From CBCOTE01 sp965112965 (lineage in GTDB: Bacteria > Desulfobacterota > Desulfovibrionia > Desulfovibrionales > Desulfovibrionaceae): a stretch of 64,000 nucleotides of DNA. The stretch lies in NCBI GenBank assembly GCA_965112965.1, contig CBCOTE010000026.1:1-64000 (forward strand), given 5' to 3'. The position numbers were made by a program, and so were the translations under genes. This document shows positions 10,698 to 19,592 of the stretch, piece by piece (the first letter of the stretch is position 1; every line of letters starts with the position of its first letter). The notes beneath the pieces were generated by a model. That model was given only the letters and a program-made list of their open reading frames with translations. It made no database searches and had not been told where the DNA came from.

Positions 10698-11690
10698 ATG
10701 CGCATCGCGGTGATCGGCGGCGGCAGCTGGGGTACAGCTTTGTCTAACTTATTAGCTAAAAAAGGCAATTCTGTGGGGCTATGGGTATTGGAACGTGAGC
10801 TGGTAGCTGAGATGCACAAATGGCATGAGAATTCATGGTATCTACCGGGCATTCCCCTAGTCAAATCTTTGATTCCAAGCAATGACCTAGCCGAGGTATT
10901 GAAGGGCGTTACTGTAGTACTTATGGCCGTTCCTAGCCAACATATACGCACTACCTACGGCCGCATGCGTGAGTTTTTGCCGAAAAAGCCAGTAATCATC
11001 TGCGCTAGTAAAGGTAACGAGGTACAACGGCTGCGGACTATGTCCCAGATAGCCGAAGAGGAGCTTGACGGGTTCAATCCGATTTTCGCCATGCTTTCGG
11101 GCCCATCTTTTGCCGTGGAGGTAGCCCGTGGTTTGCCTACGGCCATTGTACTGTCCTGCCTGGCAAAAAAATATTGCCGCGAACTTCAGAAATTATTCGC
11201 AACCGATTCATTCCGAGTTTATATCAATTCTGATGTGCGTGGTGTAGAATTGGGTGGGGCGGTTAAGAACATCGTTGCTATTGCGGTAGGCATAGTCGAT
11301 AGCCTGGGCTTCGGTTATAACGCTCGGGCGGCGCTTATCACTCGCGGCTTGGCTGAGATGGGCCGTTTGGGCCGAGCTATGGGTGGTAAATTGTCGACTT
11401 TTATGGGTCTGTCCGCCATGGGAGATTTGGTGCTCACCTGTACGGGCGAGCTTTCCCGTAACCGTCAGGTGGGCTTACTCCTTGGTCAAGGACAGATGCT
11501 ACAAGATATCATGGCTGCTATGAAGACCGTGGCTGAAGGTATCAAAACTACTGAGGCGGTGTATATTTTGGGCAGGCAATTCAAGGTAGAGTTACCTATC
11601 ACTGCTGCCGTGTATAACATTCTTTACGAGGGCAAGGACCCGCAGAAGACGATGAAAGAACTCATGACCCGAGCACTTAAGGAGGAATGA
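10698..11690 (+). CDS. gpsA: Glycerol-3-phosphate dehydrogenase [NAD(P)+]
   Basis: Cytoplasmic enzyme that reduces dihydroxyacetone phosphate to sn-glycerol-3-phosphate, the backbone of phospholipids. The protein opens with the Rossmann motif GGGSWGTAL, followed by the KGNE and GPSFAVE segments. The catalytic-lysine region is GGAVKNIVAIAVGI, and the C-terminal segment after GDLVLTCTGELSRNRQVG is normal. At 330 residues it is of standard length. An AAGGA site sits six bases before the ATG. Good codon structure throughout; no sign of decay. Confidence 0.97.
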   Translation: MRIAVIGGGSWGTALSNLLAKKGNSVGLWVLERELVAEMHKWHENSWYLPGIPLVKSLIPSNDLAEVLKGVTVVLMAVPSQHIRTTYGRMREFLPKKPVIICASKGNEVQRLRTMSQIAEEELDGFNPIFAMLSGPSFAVEVARGLPTAIVLSCLAKKYCRELQKLFATDSFRVYINSDVRGVELGGAVKNIVAIAVGIVDSLGFGYNARAALITRGLAEMGRLGRAMGGKLSTFMGLSAMGDLVLTCTGELSRNRQVGLLLGQGQMLQDIMAAMKTVAEGIKTTEAVYILGRQFKVELPITAAVYNILYEGKDPQKTMKELMTRALKEE

Positions 11691-13865
11691 ATCTTCTGAC
11701 TAGCCTAAAGAAAATTAAAATAGTAAAAGAAAATCGACAGTAGACAGCTTTTTTTATATATATATCAGCGAGGGGCTGTATCGCTACAATTGTTCTTATG
11801 TTGTCCAAGTTTTAGAGCTGGCATAAATGGACCAAAAACTTGTCCAAAAATCTCAGCGCCAAGGTGTTGTTTTTGTTACTTGCGTAGGGTGTTTAGCCTC
11901 ATAGTTATGTTTCTATAGCTTAAGGCATACTCTTTATCAACTTTTGTCCATGTGCTATACAGCTAGTAACTTGTTGCTGTTTATGTTTTTTATTCGGAAG
12001 CTGCACCAGGTTTAGTATTTTTCTGTTGTTAGCCAAATTTAAAATTTCGTTGACTAACACCTACAGATTTTTTTGACTACCTATCGGATAAAGACCGAAA
12101 GCTACATTGATTGTTGTGCCTGCCAGAAAGTTCTTTATTTAGTGTTTTTTAGTGCAAAAAAAGCTAAGACTCGTGTGTAGTTTAGTTTTTTTTGTAGGTC
12201 TGACTTTGAGATCAGGCTAAAAATATTTTAGAAAAATACGTAAGCCCTTAGTGTCTGTTTTCCGGCTGTAGTCGGGCCGTTTCTTGTGTCACAATAACAC
12301 CGTTAGTCGTCATCTTCTTCTTACCTATTCTGTCTATTTATTTAAAAGATTGCTATCCAGCGCCTGGCTTTGGATACCTCTATTGGCTGGGATTCTCAAG
12401 TTTTTCGTTTACTTATTGCTACGCAGAATAAAATTTCCGGACGGGATAGGGCACGAAAAGAAAAAAAAGAGAAATTTTTTAAAAAAAAGTTCCTCATAGT
12501 GTGCCGCCCCACATTAATCGAGCATGTCAATAAAACTAGAACTATGTAAATTTTTTAGAGTGCACGCCAAGGCGATGGGACCAGTCAAGGACTGTCTAAT
12601 GAAGACTTCCCTGCCGAATATGAGTAAAGAGTGCATCTAGTTGTAGCTGAGATGGTGTTGAAGTTTATGTGGGAGAATGATGTATATACAAGGGATCGAC
12701 AAGAGTGCTGTTGTGCCATAAGTCGGGCGTTCCCCGCTGGGCGGCTGGCTACGTTCAGGCCGAAAGTATTCGTCAAGATGTTGTAAATATCGCGTTCCAT
12801 GTATTTTGGGTAAAACGCTAGTGATAATTTAGTCCTGAAAGGTAACGCTAGTCCTCGGACTGGGTATGTTCCAGATATTGGCTGCCATTACATCGAAGTT
12901 TATTTTTTAGTCTTTAGCAACGTTGGTGGCACTGTCCACTCAAGCGTTCTGATTATCGACGAGGCGGACAAGGCTTGCCTAGTGGGTCAAAAAAATCCTT
13001 GGTTCTATAGTAGTATAGTCTCATTCAAAGCCAGATATTAGCAGGAGGTTGGGAGAGATACAGCCTGGACGAAGATAGGCTAGCCTCGACTTAGCATCTC
13101 TTGAAGGTAGCCTGCCCGTGGCTGAAGTCGGGGTCTGAAAAAAAATAATAGGTAGGTATATAGGAATGGCAGGCACTTAGACTGAAATCTTGTCGGTGTA
13201 GTCGCATTTCTTTAATAGAATGAGAATAATGCACGTGTGTACAAGTCGTTTGCTGCGTCGGCTTAGGCTGTGCTGTGGACCAGCTTGGCTTAACTTTGCG
13301 TTGGCGTTGTCCTTTTTACACCGTGATTTTTTAAGCATATTTTTTGCCAAATAAAGTCAGTCTATGGAAGTTAGTGCTTGTGGTTTTGGAACTATCATCT
13401 AGGGCTAGATTTACAGCATAGTTTTTTCAAATCGAGGCATGTGTGGCGGATTCAAAACTTTCGAAAAAAAAATTAAAAATAGCTCATAACTACGTACTAA
13501 AGAGAAATGGGACTGCAGCATATAGCTGATTAGATTGTAATATTTGGTTACTAACCACAAGTCGCATTGAAGAAAAGCTGTAGTCTGGCTACTGGGAGTC
13601 ATTTAGGGCCTGTTTGAAGGTCGTCAGCTGCATATTTTTTGAAGCCACGACGAAAATATTAGTGAATTGCTTGAGTTGGGGTGGATTTGGAATTGTTTGA
13701 TATTGGCTTCCAGGTGTGGCACAATAGTGTCAGTTTAAGGTTGGATAGATTTTGTTCAAAATCGATGTATAGGGGTTATTGTTAATGGCCATTGTGTCCG
13801 ACGAGGCCGCTAAAAAAAATATTCCAGTGGCCCAATTTTGCCTGACGGGATAAGAACGCGTCGAT
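11691..13865. other. Spacer without recognisable gene
   Basis: Between gpsA and truA I see no gene. Frames up to about 70 codons occur on both strands but are broken, rich in A/T runs and unsupported by ribosome sites. No RNA gene or repeat stands out. Confidence 0.55.
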
Positions 13866-14807
13866 TTATCGGTGGAAATTAGTCAAGAACGTGTGGAGGG
13901 GGAGAGATTGATCATACACTCGATACAGGGTGAGCCCCCACGCTGGTGCGGTTGCGGGCGCTTTGTTGCGATCGCGGCCAGCCAAGAGTTCCGGCACGGC
14001 TTCGGCCTGGAATCTGCCACGGCCAACTGCCACCAGGCAGCCCATAATATTGCGCGCCATTTGCTTCAAAAACCCGTCGCCTGTTAGCTGCCATACTAGC
14101 TCCGGTCCAGCTATGCTCAGTTCACCGGCTGCGCCGGCCTGTAAATCAAAGGCCACCGGACGTACCCAGGCTACCTCATATAGTGTGCGCACTGTTGACT
14201 TGACCGGAGTGCCTAGATTCATAAAACAGGCGAAATTGTGTTTGCCTTGAAGCATAGCCGCGGCGGCCTCCATGGCTACTAAGTCGAGCTCCCCAACGGC
14301 CCACACGTACGGTCGTCTTTGAGGTATGACGTACTGACGAGAAAGCCACAAGCTGTAGAGATAGGTTTTGGCTCGGGCGCTAAAACGGGCATGAAAACCG
14401 GCCGGGGCCAACGTTACGGTTAACACGCAGAGGGCCTTGGGTACATGATCATTGATGGCAGCGCACCAGTCGATGCCGGCTTTGGCCGCAGGCACATCGG
14501 CATGAGCTACCTGCCCTAGAGCGTGCACTCCGGCATCAGTACGGCTGGCGCCATGTACGCGTATGGGCCGACTGCAAATGTGGCTGAAGGCGGCTTCCAG
14601 GCAGGATTGGACGGTAATGGGCTGGTCTGCGGTTTTATGGGCTTGGGTCTGCCAGCCGTGAAATCGATTTCCTAGGTAGGCGAGCACTAGCCGTAGTCGG
14701 ACGAATCCTTCCGCTGGATTGAGCACAGATAACTTTGGTGGCCAAGAGGGCACGACACCGTTTGGTTCTCGACATACGATTGTTTCCTTGGTCTGTCCGT
14801 TACTCAT
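13866..14807 (-). CDS. truA: tRNA pseudouridine(38-40) synthase
   Basis: Converts uridines 38-40 in the anticodon stem of many tRNAs to pseudouridine. The catalytic aspartate lies in the motif GASRTDAGVHA, preceded by the N-terminal YLGNRFHGWQ segment. The downstream ARAKTYLYSL, HNFACFMNLG and GFLKQMARNIMG blocks are in family order. The start chosen is the ATG at 14807, preceded by GAGGGAG; an upstream in-frame start at 14828 would add seven residues without such a site. The N-terminal extension before the first strand (about 30 residues) is longer than usual. Transcribed alone on the minus strand. Confidence 0.96.
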   Translation of the reverse strand: MSNGQTKETIVCREPNGVVPSWPPKLSVLNPAEGFVRLRLVLAYLGNRFHGWQTQAHKTADQPITVQSCLEAAFSHICSRPIRVHGASRTDAGVHALGQVAHADVPAAKAGIDWCAAINDHVPKALCVLTVTLAPAGFHARFSARAKTYLYSLWLSRQYVIPQRRPYVWAVGELDLVAMEAAAAMLQGKHNFACFMNLGTPVKSTVRTLYEVAWVRPVAFDLQAGAAGELSIAGPELVWQLTGDGFLKQMARNIMGCLVAVGRGRFQAEAVPELLAGRDRNKAPATAPAWGLTLYRVYDQSLPLHTFLTNFHR

Positions 14808-14834
14808 GACTCCCTCTCTTTTTTGCAATAATAC

Positions 14835-15170
14835 GCTCTACATTTTAGTAATTCTTAGAAATCTCGGTAATTTAACCGAGCTTAACGTTGTTGAAGGCTT
14901 CGCCGGCCTAAAGGTCAGAGCATATTGGCCAGGATTTTGTCGAAGGCGTTTTTTATCAATAGTTTCCAGTACAGCGTCGTCCTATTTGAGTTTCATATTG
15001 GGCTAGACGTCGATAAGGTGCTTGAGTCTTTGGTATTTGACCTTTTTGGCCTCCTGAGATTTTGACTCAAATTTGGTGAGTTGACGAAGTTTATGTAGAT
15101 TTCTTAGATCGGGAGGTTTTGCTCGTGGAGAGCCCAGCATTTTTAATGCAAGTGAGCTAGTTACTATTAT
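14835..15170 (-). pseudogene. Possible decayed gene upstream of truA
   Basis: On the minus strand a lysine-rich, helical reading runs toward truA in a single frame but is broken by stops. Segments include PPDLRNLHKLRQLTKFES, AKKVKYQRLKHLIDV and DDAVLETIDKKRLRQNPG. The steady amino-acid character across the stops suggests an eroded coding region. The family is unknown; a FlgM-like small helical protein is a guess I cannot support. Confidence 0.3.
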
Positions 15171-17174
15171 TCTGGTTGTTGGCAGGTGTTGTCTTTTTTT
15201 TTGTGGGCGGGCGGTTTGACGATGTTGATATTGATGACGGCTATAGTGACGACCTCTGGTCCCATAAAACAAGATGCGGCTGAGGCAACGACGACGAGCG
15301 GAGCTGAAGTGACTAAAACGGCTGATGAGTGCCTTAAGAATAGCGAGGAGAATCCAGTTAGATTGATAACAATGGTTAGACTGAACCACACTACTAACTA
15401 TTTAAAATTGGTGACCTGGCGGTCATTTGTAGAACTATTTTCTTGTTCTAAGCATTTTTAGTTTTTTTATCATAATGACAAAAGACTTTGGTAGTCTTAT
15501 TTTTTAAAGAGCCTGTATTTTTTTATGGCCCGTGATACGGCTTCGCGTTGGTGGGCGTTGAGCTCTGCGACTAGGGCCAGGAAGGTTTGCTCAGTGTGAC
15601 GTAGTTATTTTTTAGATGTTTATATTTATACCAGGCCCTGAGCTTATTGGCCGCGCTTTCCTGCTAGATTCTTTCCTCGTGGGTAATATGCTGATGCTAT
15701 ATACGATCTGTACCAGGACTTGATAATTATATTTTTAGGTTGGGATAAGTTTGCCCTGTTCTTTTTGAGTTAGCTGTGAGAATTGAACATGTATTGGATG
15801 GAGAAGCGAAATAATTTTTTTGGCATGATGTTGGTCCATCGGGAAGCAGCGACCCGTCGGTATTAAGGGAGGAAGAAGTTGATAAGGGGCATTCCGTTTT
15901 TTTTACGGCCAGATACCATAAGTCAAGGATTGCCTAAAGTCGGCAGGGGATTGGTGCCGTTCTAACATGACTATGGTCGTGGATGGTAGATTGTGCAGCA
16001 AAGCGATAAAGTTGGTCGACCTTAGCAAGATTGGGGAGTCAGGAGTATTCGACTTAGGGCACGGCCAGGGTAATGCGCATCACGACTGAGGCAAGTCAGC
16101 CCACAAGAGATGTAATACTACCTGCATAAGACGCTTTGTCTGAGGATAGCCGTTTTTAGACGACCCACGAAACTTATAGTAGCTATTTTAAGGAAGAAGT
16201 ATGAAAAAATAAGTATACTATAGGGCCCAGTCTACTGTCAGTTCAGACAGGCTGGCCATCAAGAGGCTGACTAAGGCCGTGGTTATTGCGATGGGACTGC
16301 AACGTTTAGTTTTGGGCAATATTATCCATAGATTGTGGCAGGTTAAGTTTTCTGTTGGAAGGAATGTTTTTTATAGAGTGTGGGTGAGTATGTAAGTTTG
16401 GTCACTGCTCATAATAAATAGGTTGACATGACCATGAGCAGGCTGAAGTAGAAGGGCCTGGGGGGGCCAAGGCTAAGATGATGGTTATATCGAGCAAAAA
16501 AATAGTTATAAATAGACCGAGCCTTTCAAGTAGGTGACGGTTGACGATTCTCGATAGCAATCTTCGAATCGCCAACCAGGGACGTGGTGCTAACATGGTC
16601 AGGATGTGGTCCTTGATTTAGGCCCATCCAAGGCGTCGCTGGTCGAATTAGGCCGGTGTCTAAGGAGTACGTGCGGATATAGCAGCCGGCCAAAGTCCAG
16701 CATAGTTGTGGACTATGACGGTTCCAAGATAGCATTTTGGGCTATTGAAGGCAGCAATCAAGGGTAAAAAAAAGTTGACTTAATGTCGGCAACAGACGGC
16801 AAACAAGAGAGATAAGGAAATGAGGCTGAAGGCGAACTGGTTAAAATCGAAAGAAGTGGCCAGGACGTTAGTAAGGTCGTGGATACATAAGTCGATAAAG
16901 GCGGTAGCCAGTATGGTCCAGCTTTTCGATATGTATTTAACTAAAGTGAATTAATTACTGTTTTTTAATTTATTTAACTGTGGAATATTTATTTGAATGT
17001 TGGCCGCCTGCTAAAAAAATAGACTCAGGCAAAAAAACGCTGAAGATGATAGTTATGGCAAGATACAGTATACCAAGGCGGGTCGTTTCGTTGATAAATA
17101 TTAAACTTGGACATTTTATTTGTTTTATTTTTTATATTAGCATGCTGTAGTCTAATATCTTTATTGGTAACACG
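15171..17174. other. Spacer with gene remnants
   Basis: No intact gene. A 91-codon plus-strand frame at 15186-15461 has no ribosome site and is not supported. Minus-strand readings at 15497-16090 look like an eroded gene (listed separately). Frames near 16400-16740 on the minus strand include a hydrophobic stretch that may be another fragment. Confidence 0.45.
15497..16090 (-). pseudogene. Frameshifted gene remnant, unknown family
   Basis: Reading the minus strand, protein-like segments appear in shifting frames: LAKVDQLYRFAAQSTIHDHS, then YRRVAASRWTNIMPKKLFRF, then ANKLRAWYKYKHLKNNY, then AELNAHQREAVSRAIKKYRL, closed by a stop at 15497. The last two pieces join well if one frameshift near 15595 is repaired. 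The helical C-terminus with a lysine-rich end suggests a real protein tail. I do not recognise the family. Confidence 0.4.
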
Positions 17175-18147
17175 TATATTAATCGTGCCCTGGAGTCGGA
17201 ATTAGGAGTCGACTTAATAAGGTCATATAACGCGGTGGATCCTTTGAGACATGGGGAGCAGCGCTTGCGACAAGTCAACTGGAAGCTTTGATTAATTTAG
17301 ATGAAATATTTATTAAAGCAATAAATATTGTACTTAGCCCAAATTCTAGCCACGCATAAGCCGACACCAGCTCTCGATCTGAATTTATAGCTCTCACAGA
17401 CATTACTAGGAGCGCTATGGGTCCTGGTTAAGTCGGATTACCTGACGACGTATTAGTTTCAGGAGCATTTGCCCTCTCCAAAGCTTAAGTTTTTTTAATA
17501 TTATGAGTCCAGACTGTAATAGCATTCCCCTCGACAAGGGCGTCAGGTTCGCTTTGGATCCGTGCGCAATTGTCTTGGAATCAGTAACAGCTCAGTATGC
17601 CAGCAACTGTACTATGTGTTTTAATGACTAGGGTTGTTAGTAGCTTTCTTAACGTCCGCATCTATAAATGGCCTCGGCCCGCAGCGATCAGGGCCCGTTG
17701 AGAAAGCCCTGAATACAAACTTCAACCGCTTGAACTTTAGCCTGGTTAACGTCGTTATTCATTTTGGCGTTACTGCATCCAGCCTTATAGGCACGCGTGA
17801 TTAGAGCTCACACCAGCTGAACTTTTCGATCCATGTCTAGGGCGCAACGTGGTGAAGATATTCTGCAGAACTTAGCTGCAGCGGGGCTATCACCGCGCCT
17901 TAAGATCTTCTATGAGTCGTGTCAGCAGCTTTTAGATTCCATGTTAAGTCTCGTCGGGCTTGGTCGCAATATACAGCGTTCTGAGTAACTCGCCTGGGTC
18001 AGAACCTCGGCCATACCCGCAACCGCTGTGGTGGCAGATCGTGATTTCGAACGCTACGTTTATCATTTTATTTTTCTACGGCCGAACATGCTAAACCTTG
18101 AACAACGTTGCCAATTAGCTTGTTTTCAAGCAAAAAAGACCTTGTAA
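17175..18147 (+). pseudogene. Decayed gene(s) upstream of the HIT gene
   Basis: Plus-strand protein-like stretches follow each other across frameshifts and stops: RALESELGVDLIRSYNAVD, EALINLDEIFIKAINIVLS, DKGVRFALDPCAIVLESV, GPVEKALNTNFNRLNFSLV, then an ATG-opened 51-codon piece from 17832 containing ILQNLAAAGLSPRLKIFYES. That last piece continues in frame past a single TAA to a second stop at 18147. Composition is also more C-rich than the DNA to its left. One long gene or two shorter ones could have existed; the family is not recognised. Confidence 0.45.
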
Positions 18148-18260
18148 AATAAGTCAGGTTTAACTAAAAATATTTATAGATTTGTTTAGTCGATTGTCGG
18201 TAGATATTTGTGGCCGTTCATATTACACTGATACCAGTTACTGCGTGGGGTACACGGTTT

Positions 18261-18680
18261 ATGGTTAGCGTCGATTGTATCTTCTGCAAGATTGTCACCG
18301 GTATTATCCCGTGTGCTAGAATTTTTGAGATTGATACCATCCTCGCATTCATGGATATAGCATTCGTTCAGCCGGGCCATGCCCTGGTTATTCCTAAGGG
18401 CCATTACCCTACGCTCCTTGACTTGCCAACCGGTCTAGGTATTGACCTCCTCGCGGCTCAGCAAACAGTGGCCCGTGCTGTACAGATCGTTACTCACGCT
18501 GACGGATTCAATCTTAATATGAATAATTTTGAAGCTGCCGGACAACTCGTGCCTCACGCCCACTTTCACATAATTCCCCGCCACTTAGGGGACGGCTTTA
18601 AACCTTGGACCCAAACACCTTACAGTAGCCCTGATACTATGCACATTCTCGCTGCCGCCATACGGAATGCCATTGTTTGA
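18261..18680 (+). CDS. HIT family hydrolase
   Basis: Small nucleotide hydrolase or transferase of the histidine-triad superfamily, usually acting on adenosine phosphoramidates or dinucleoside polyphosphates. The N-terminal CIFC cysteine pair and the NLNMNNFEAAGQ stretch precede the catalytic triad HAHFHII, where the central His carries the nucleotidyl intermediate. At 139 residues the length is normal. I chose the ATG at 18261, which gives the usual start two or three residues before CIFC; an upstream GTG at 18210 would add an unlikely tail. The ribosome site is weak. The IHF-like gene begins 95 bases downstream on the same strand. Confidence 0.93.
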   Translation: MVSVDCIFCKIVTGIIPCARIFEIDTILAFMDIAFVQPGHALVIPKGHYPTLLDLPTGLGIDLLAAQQTVARAVQIVTHADGFNLNMNNFEAAGQLVPHAHFHIIPRHLGDGFKPWTQTPYSSPDTMHILAAAIRNAIV

Positions 18681-18775
18681 TCCATTGGAGAGAAGTTGAT
18701 TTTAAGTACACTCGTATACCGTTAATATCCCGGCACCCCCCTCGACTTTTATACTCTCCTACGGAGGCAAAAATC

Positions 18776-19069
18776 ATGGGATCTAAAACCCTCATTAAAG
18801 CCGAAATCGTTGATGCTGTTTATGAAAAGACCAATTATAACCGTGCTGAGGTTAAAAATATTATAGAATCACTCCTGCGCATCATGAAGCAGGCCATCAA
18901 AAAGGATCAGGCCTTGCTTATTAGTGGCTTTGGTAAATTTGAAGTCTACGACAAGCTCGCTCGTAAAGGCCGCAACCCACAGACTGACGAAACCATCACG
19001 TTGCCTCCGCGTAAGATTGTCGTCTTTCGCCTTTCCCGTAAGTTTCGTTTTGAACTTAATCCTGAATGA
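18776..19069 (+). CDS. IHF/HU family DNA-bending protein (IHF-alpha like)
   Basis: Nucleoid protein that bends DNA as a dimer and assists replication, recombination and sigma-54 promoters. The 97-residue protein begins TLIKAEIVDAVYEKTNYNRA and contains the GFGKFEVYDKLAR segment. The beta-arm motif is GRNPQTDETI, whose proline intercalates into DNA. The GRNP form with the following residues is closer to IHF than to HU, which is why I suggest the alpha subunit, but subunit assignment from sequence alone is not firm. The ATG at 18776 has a GGAGG site eight bases upstream; the frame extends further upstream without support. The presence of an NtrC-type activator at the right edge fits an IHF-dependent sigma-54 system. 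Confidence 0.92.
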   Translation: MGSKTLIKAEIVDAVYEKTNYNRAEVKNIIESLLRIMKQAIKKDQALLISGFGKFEVYDKLARKGRNPQTDETITLPPRKIVVFRLSRKFRFELNPE

Positions 19070-19592
19070 CTAATGATGTATAAAAATTCCTGTGGTTGGT
19101 TAACGGACGGTGATAATCGTTCACCTGCACCAGAGACAGTTTCAATAATTTTTACCAAGCCGATATGATTTATCACGGCCTTCTCTGCCATTTTACCTTT
19201 TCTAGTCTGACAATTTTTTGATTATACTATTTATCTATCATTATATGTTCCACACTATCTTTGTTTTCTAGTTTGTAAGTGTGCACTGCTTTGATGTTCC
19301 CAGCGGCAATACTTTACGCTCTGTTGTTAGCGTCTGCTGATCAATGCTGTTTATTATTTGTTGTGTTATTCCTGCTATTAGGCTTTTGACTCGGGTAGTT
19401 ATCTCTACGGATTCTCTTTGTCTGGACGTTGTGTACGGGGGAAGGTGGAGATAGGGCAGCGAGACGAGAAGCAGAAAAAGTACGAGCGCGTGAGAGGAGA
19501 AATAAAGGACAAATTTTTTAAAAATGGAGGTACGTGGGCAGACGAAAAAAAAGAATAATAAATATTTTTTTGCTTCGCCATAATAGCCGCCG
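19070..19592. other. Spacer with abrupt composition change
   Basis: No gene. From 19070 to about 19435 the plus strand is rich in T and C; from about 19436 to 19515 it is almost pure purine (for example GGTGGAGATAGGG and GAGAGGAGAAATAAAGGA). The switch is sharp and falls between the plus-strand IHF gene and the 3' end of the minus-strand citrate-synthase-like gene. Confidence 0.6.

Noticed and set aside
15186..15461. 91-codon plus-strand frame with hydrophobic start
   Set aside because: It begins in a T run without a ribosome site and overlaps minus-strand frames; likely chance.
16321..16340. TTATCCATA, near match to a DnaA box (also at 8620)
   Set aside because: Single, isolated near matches; no cluster, no AT-rich unwinding region and no dnaA gene.
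18946..19191. 81-codon minus-strand frame over the IHF gene
   Set aside because: Antisense shadow of the well-supported IHF-like gene.
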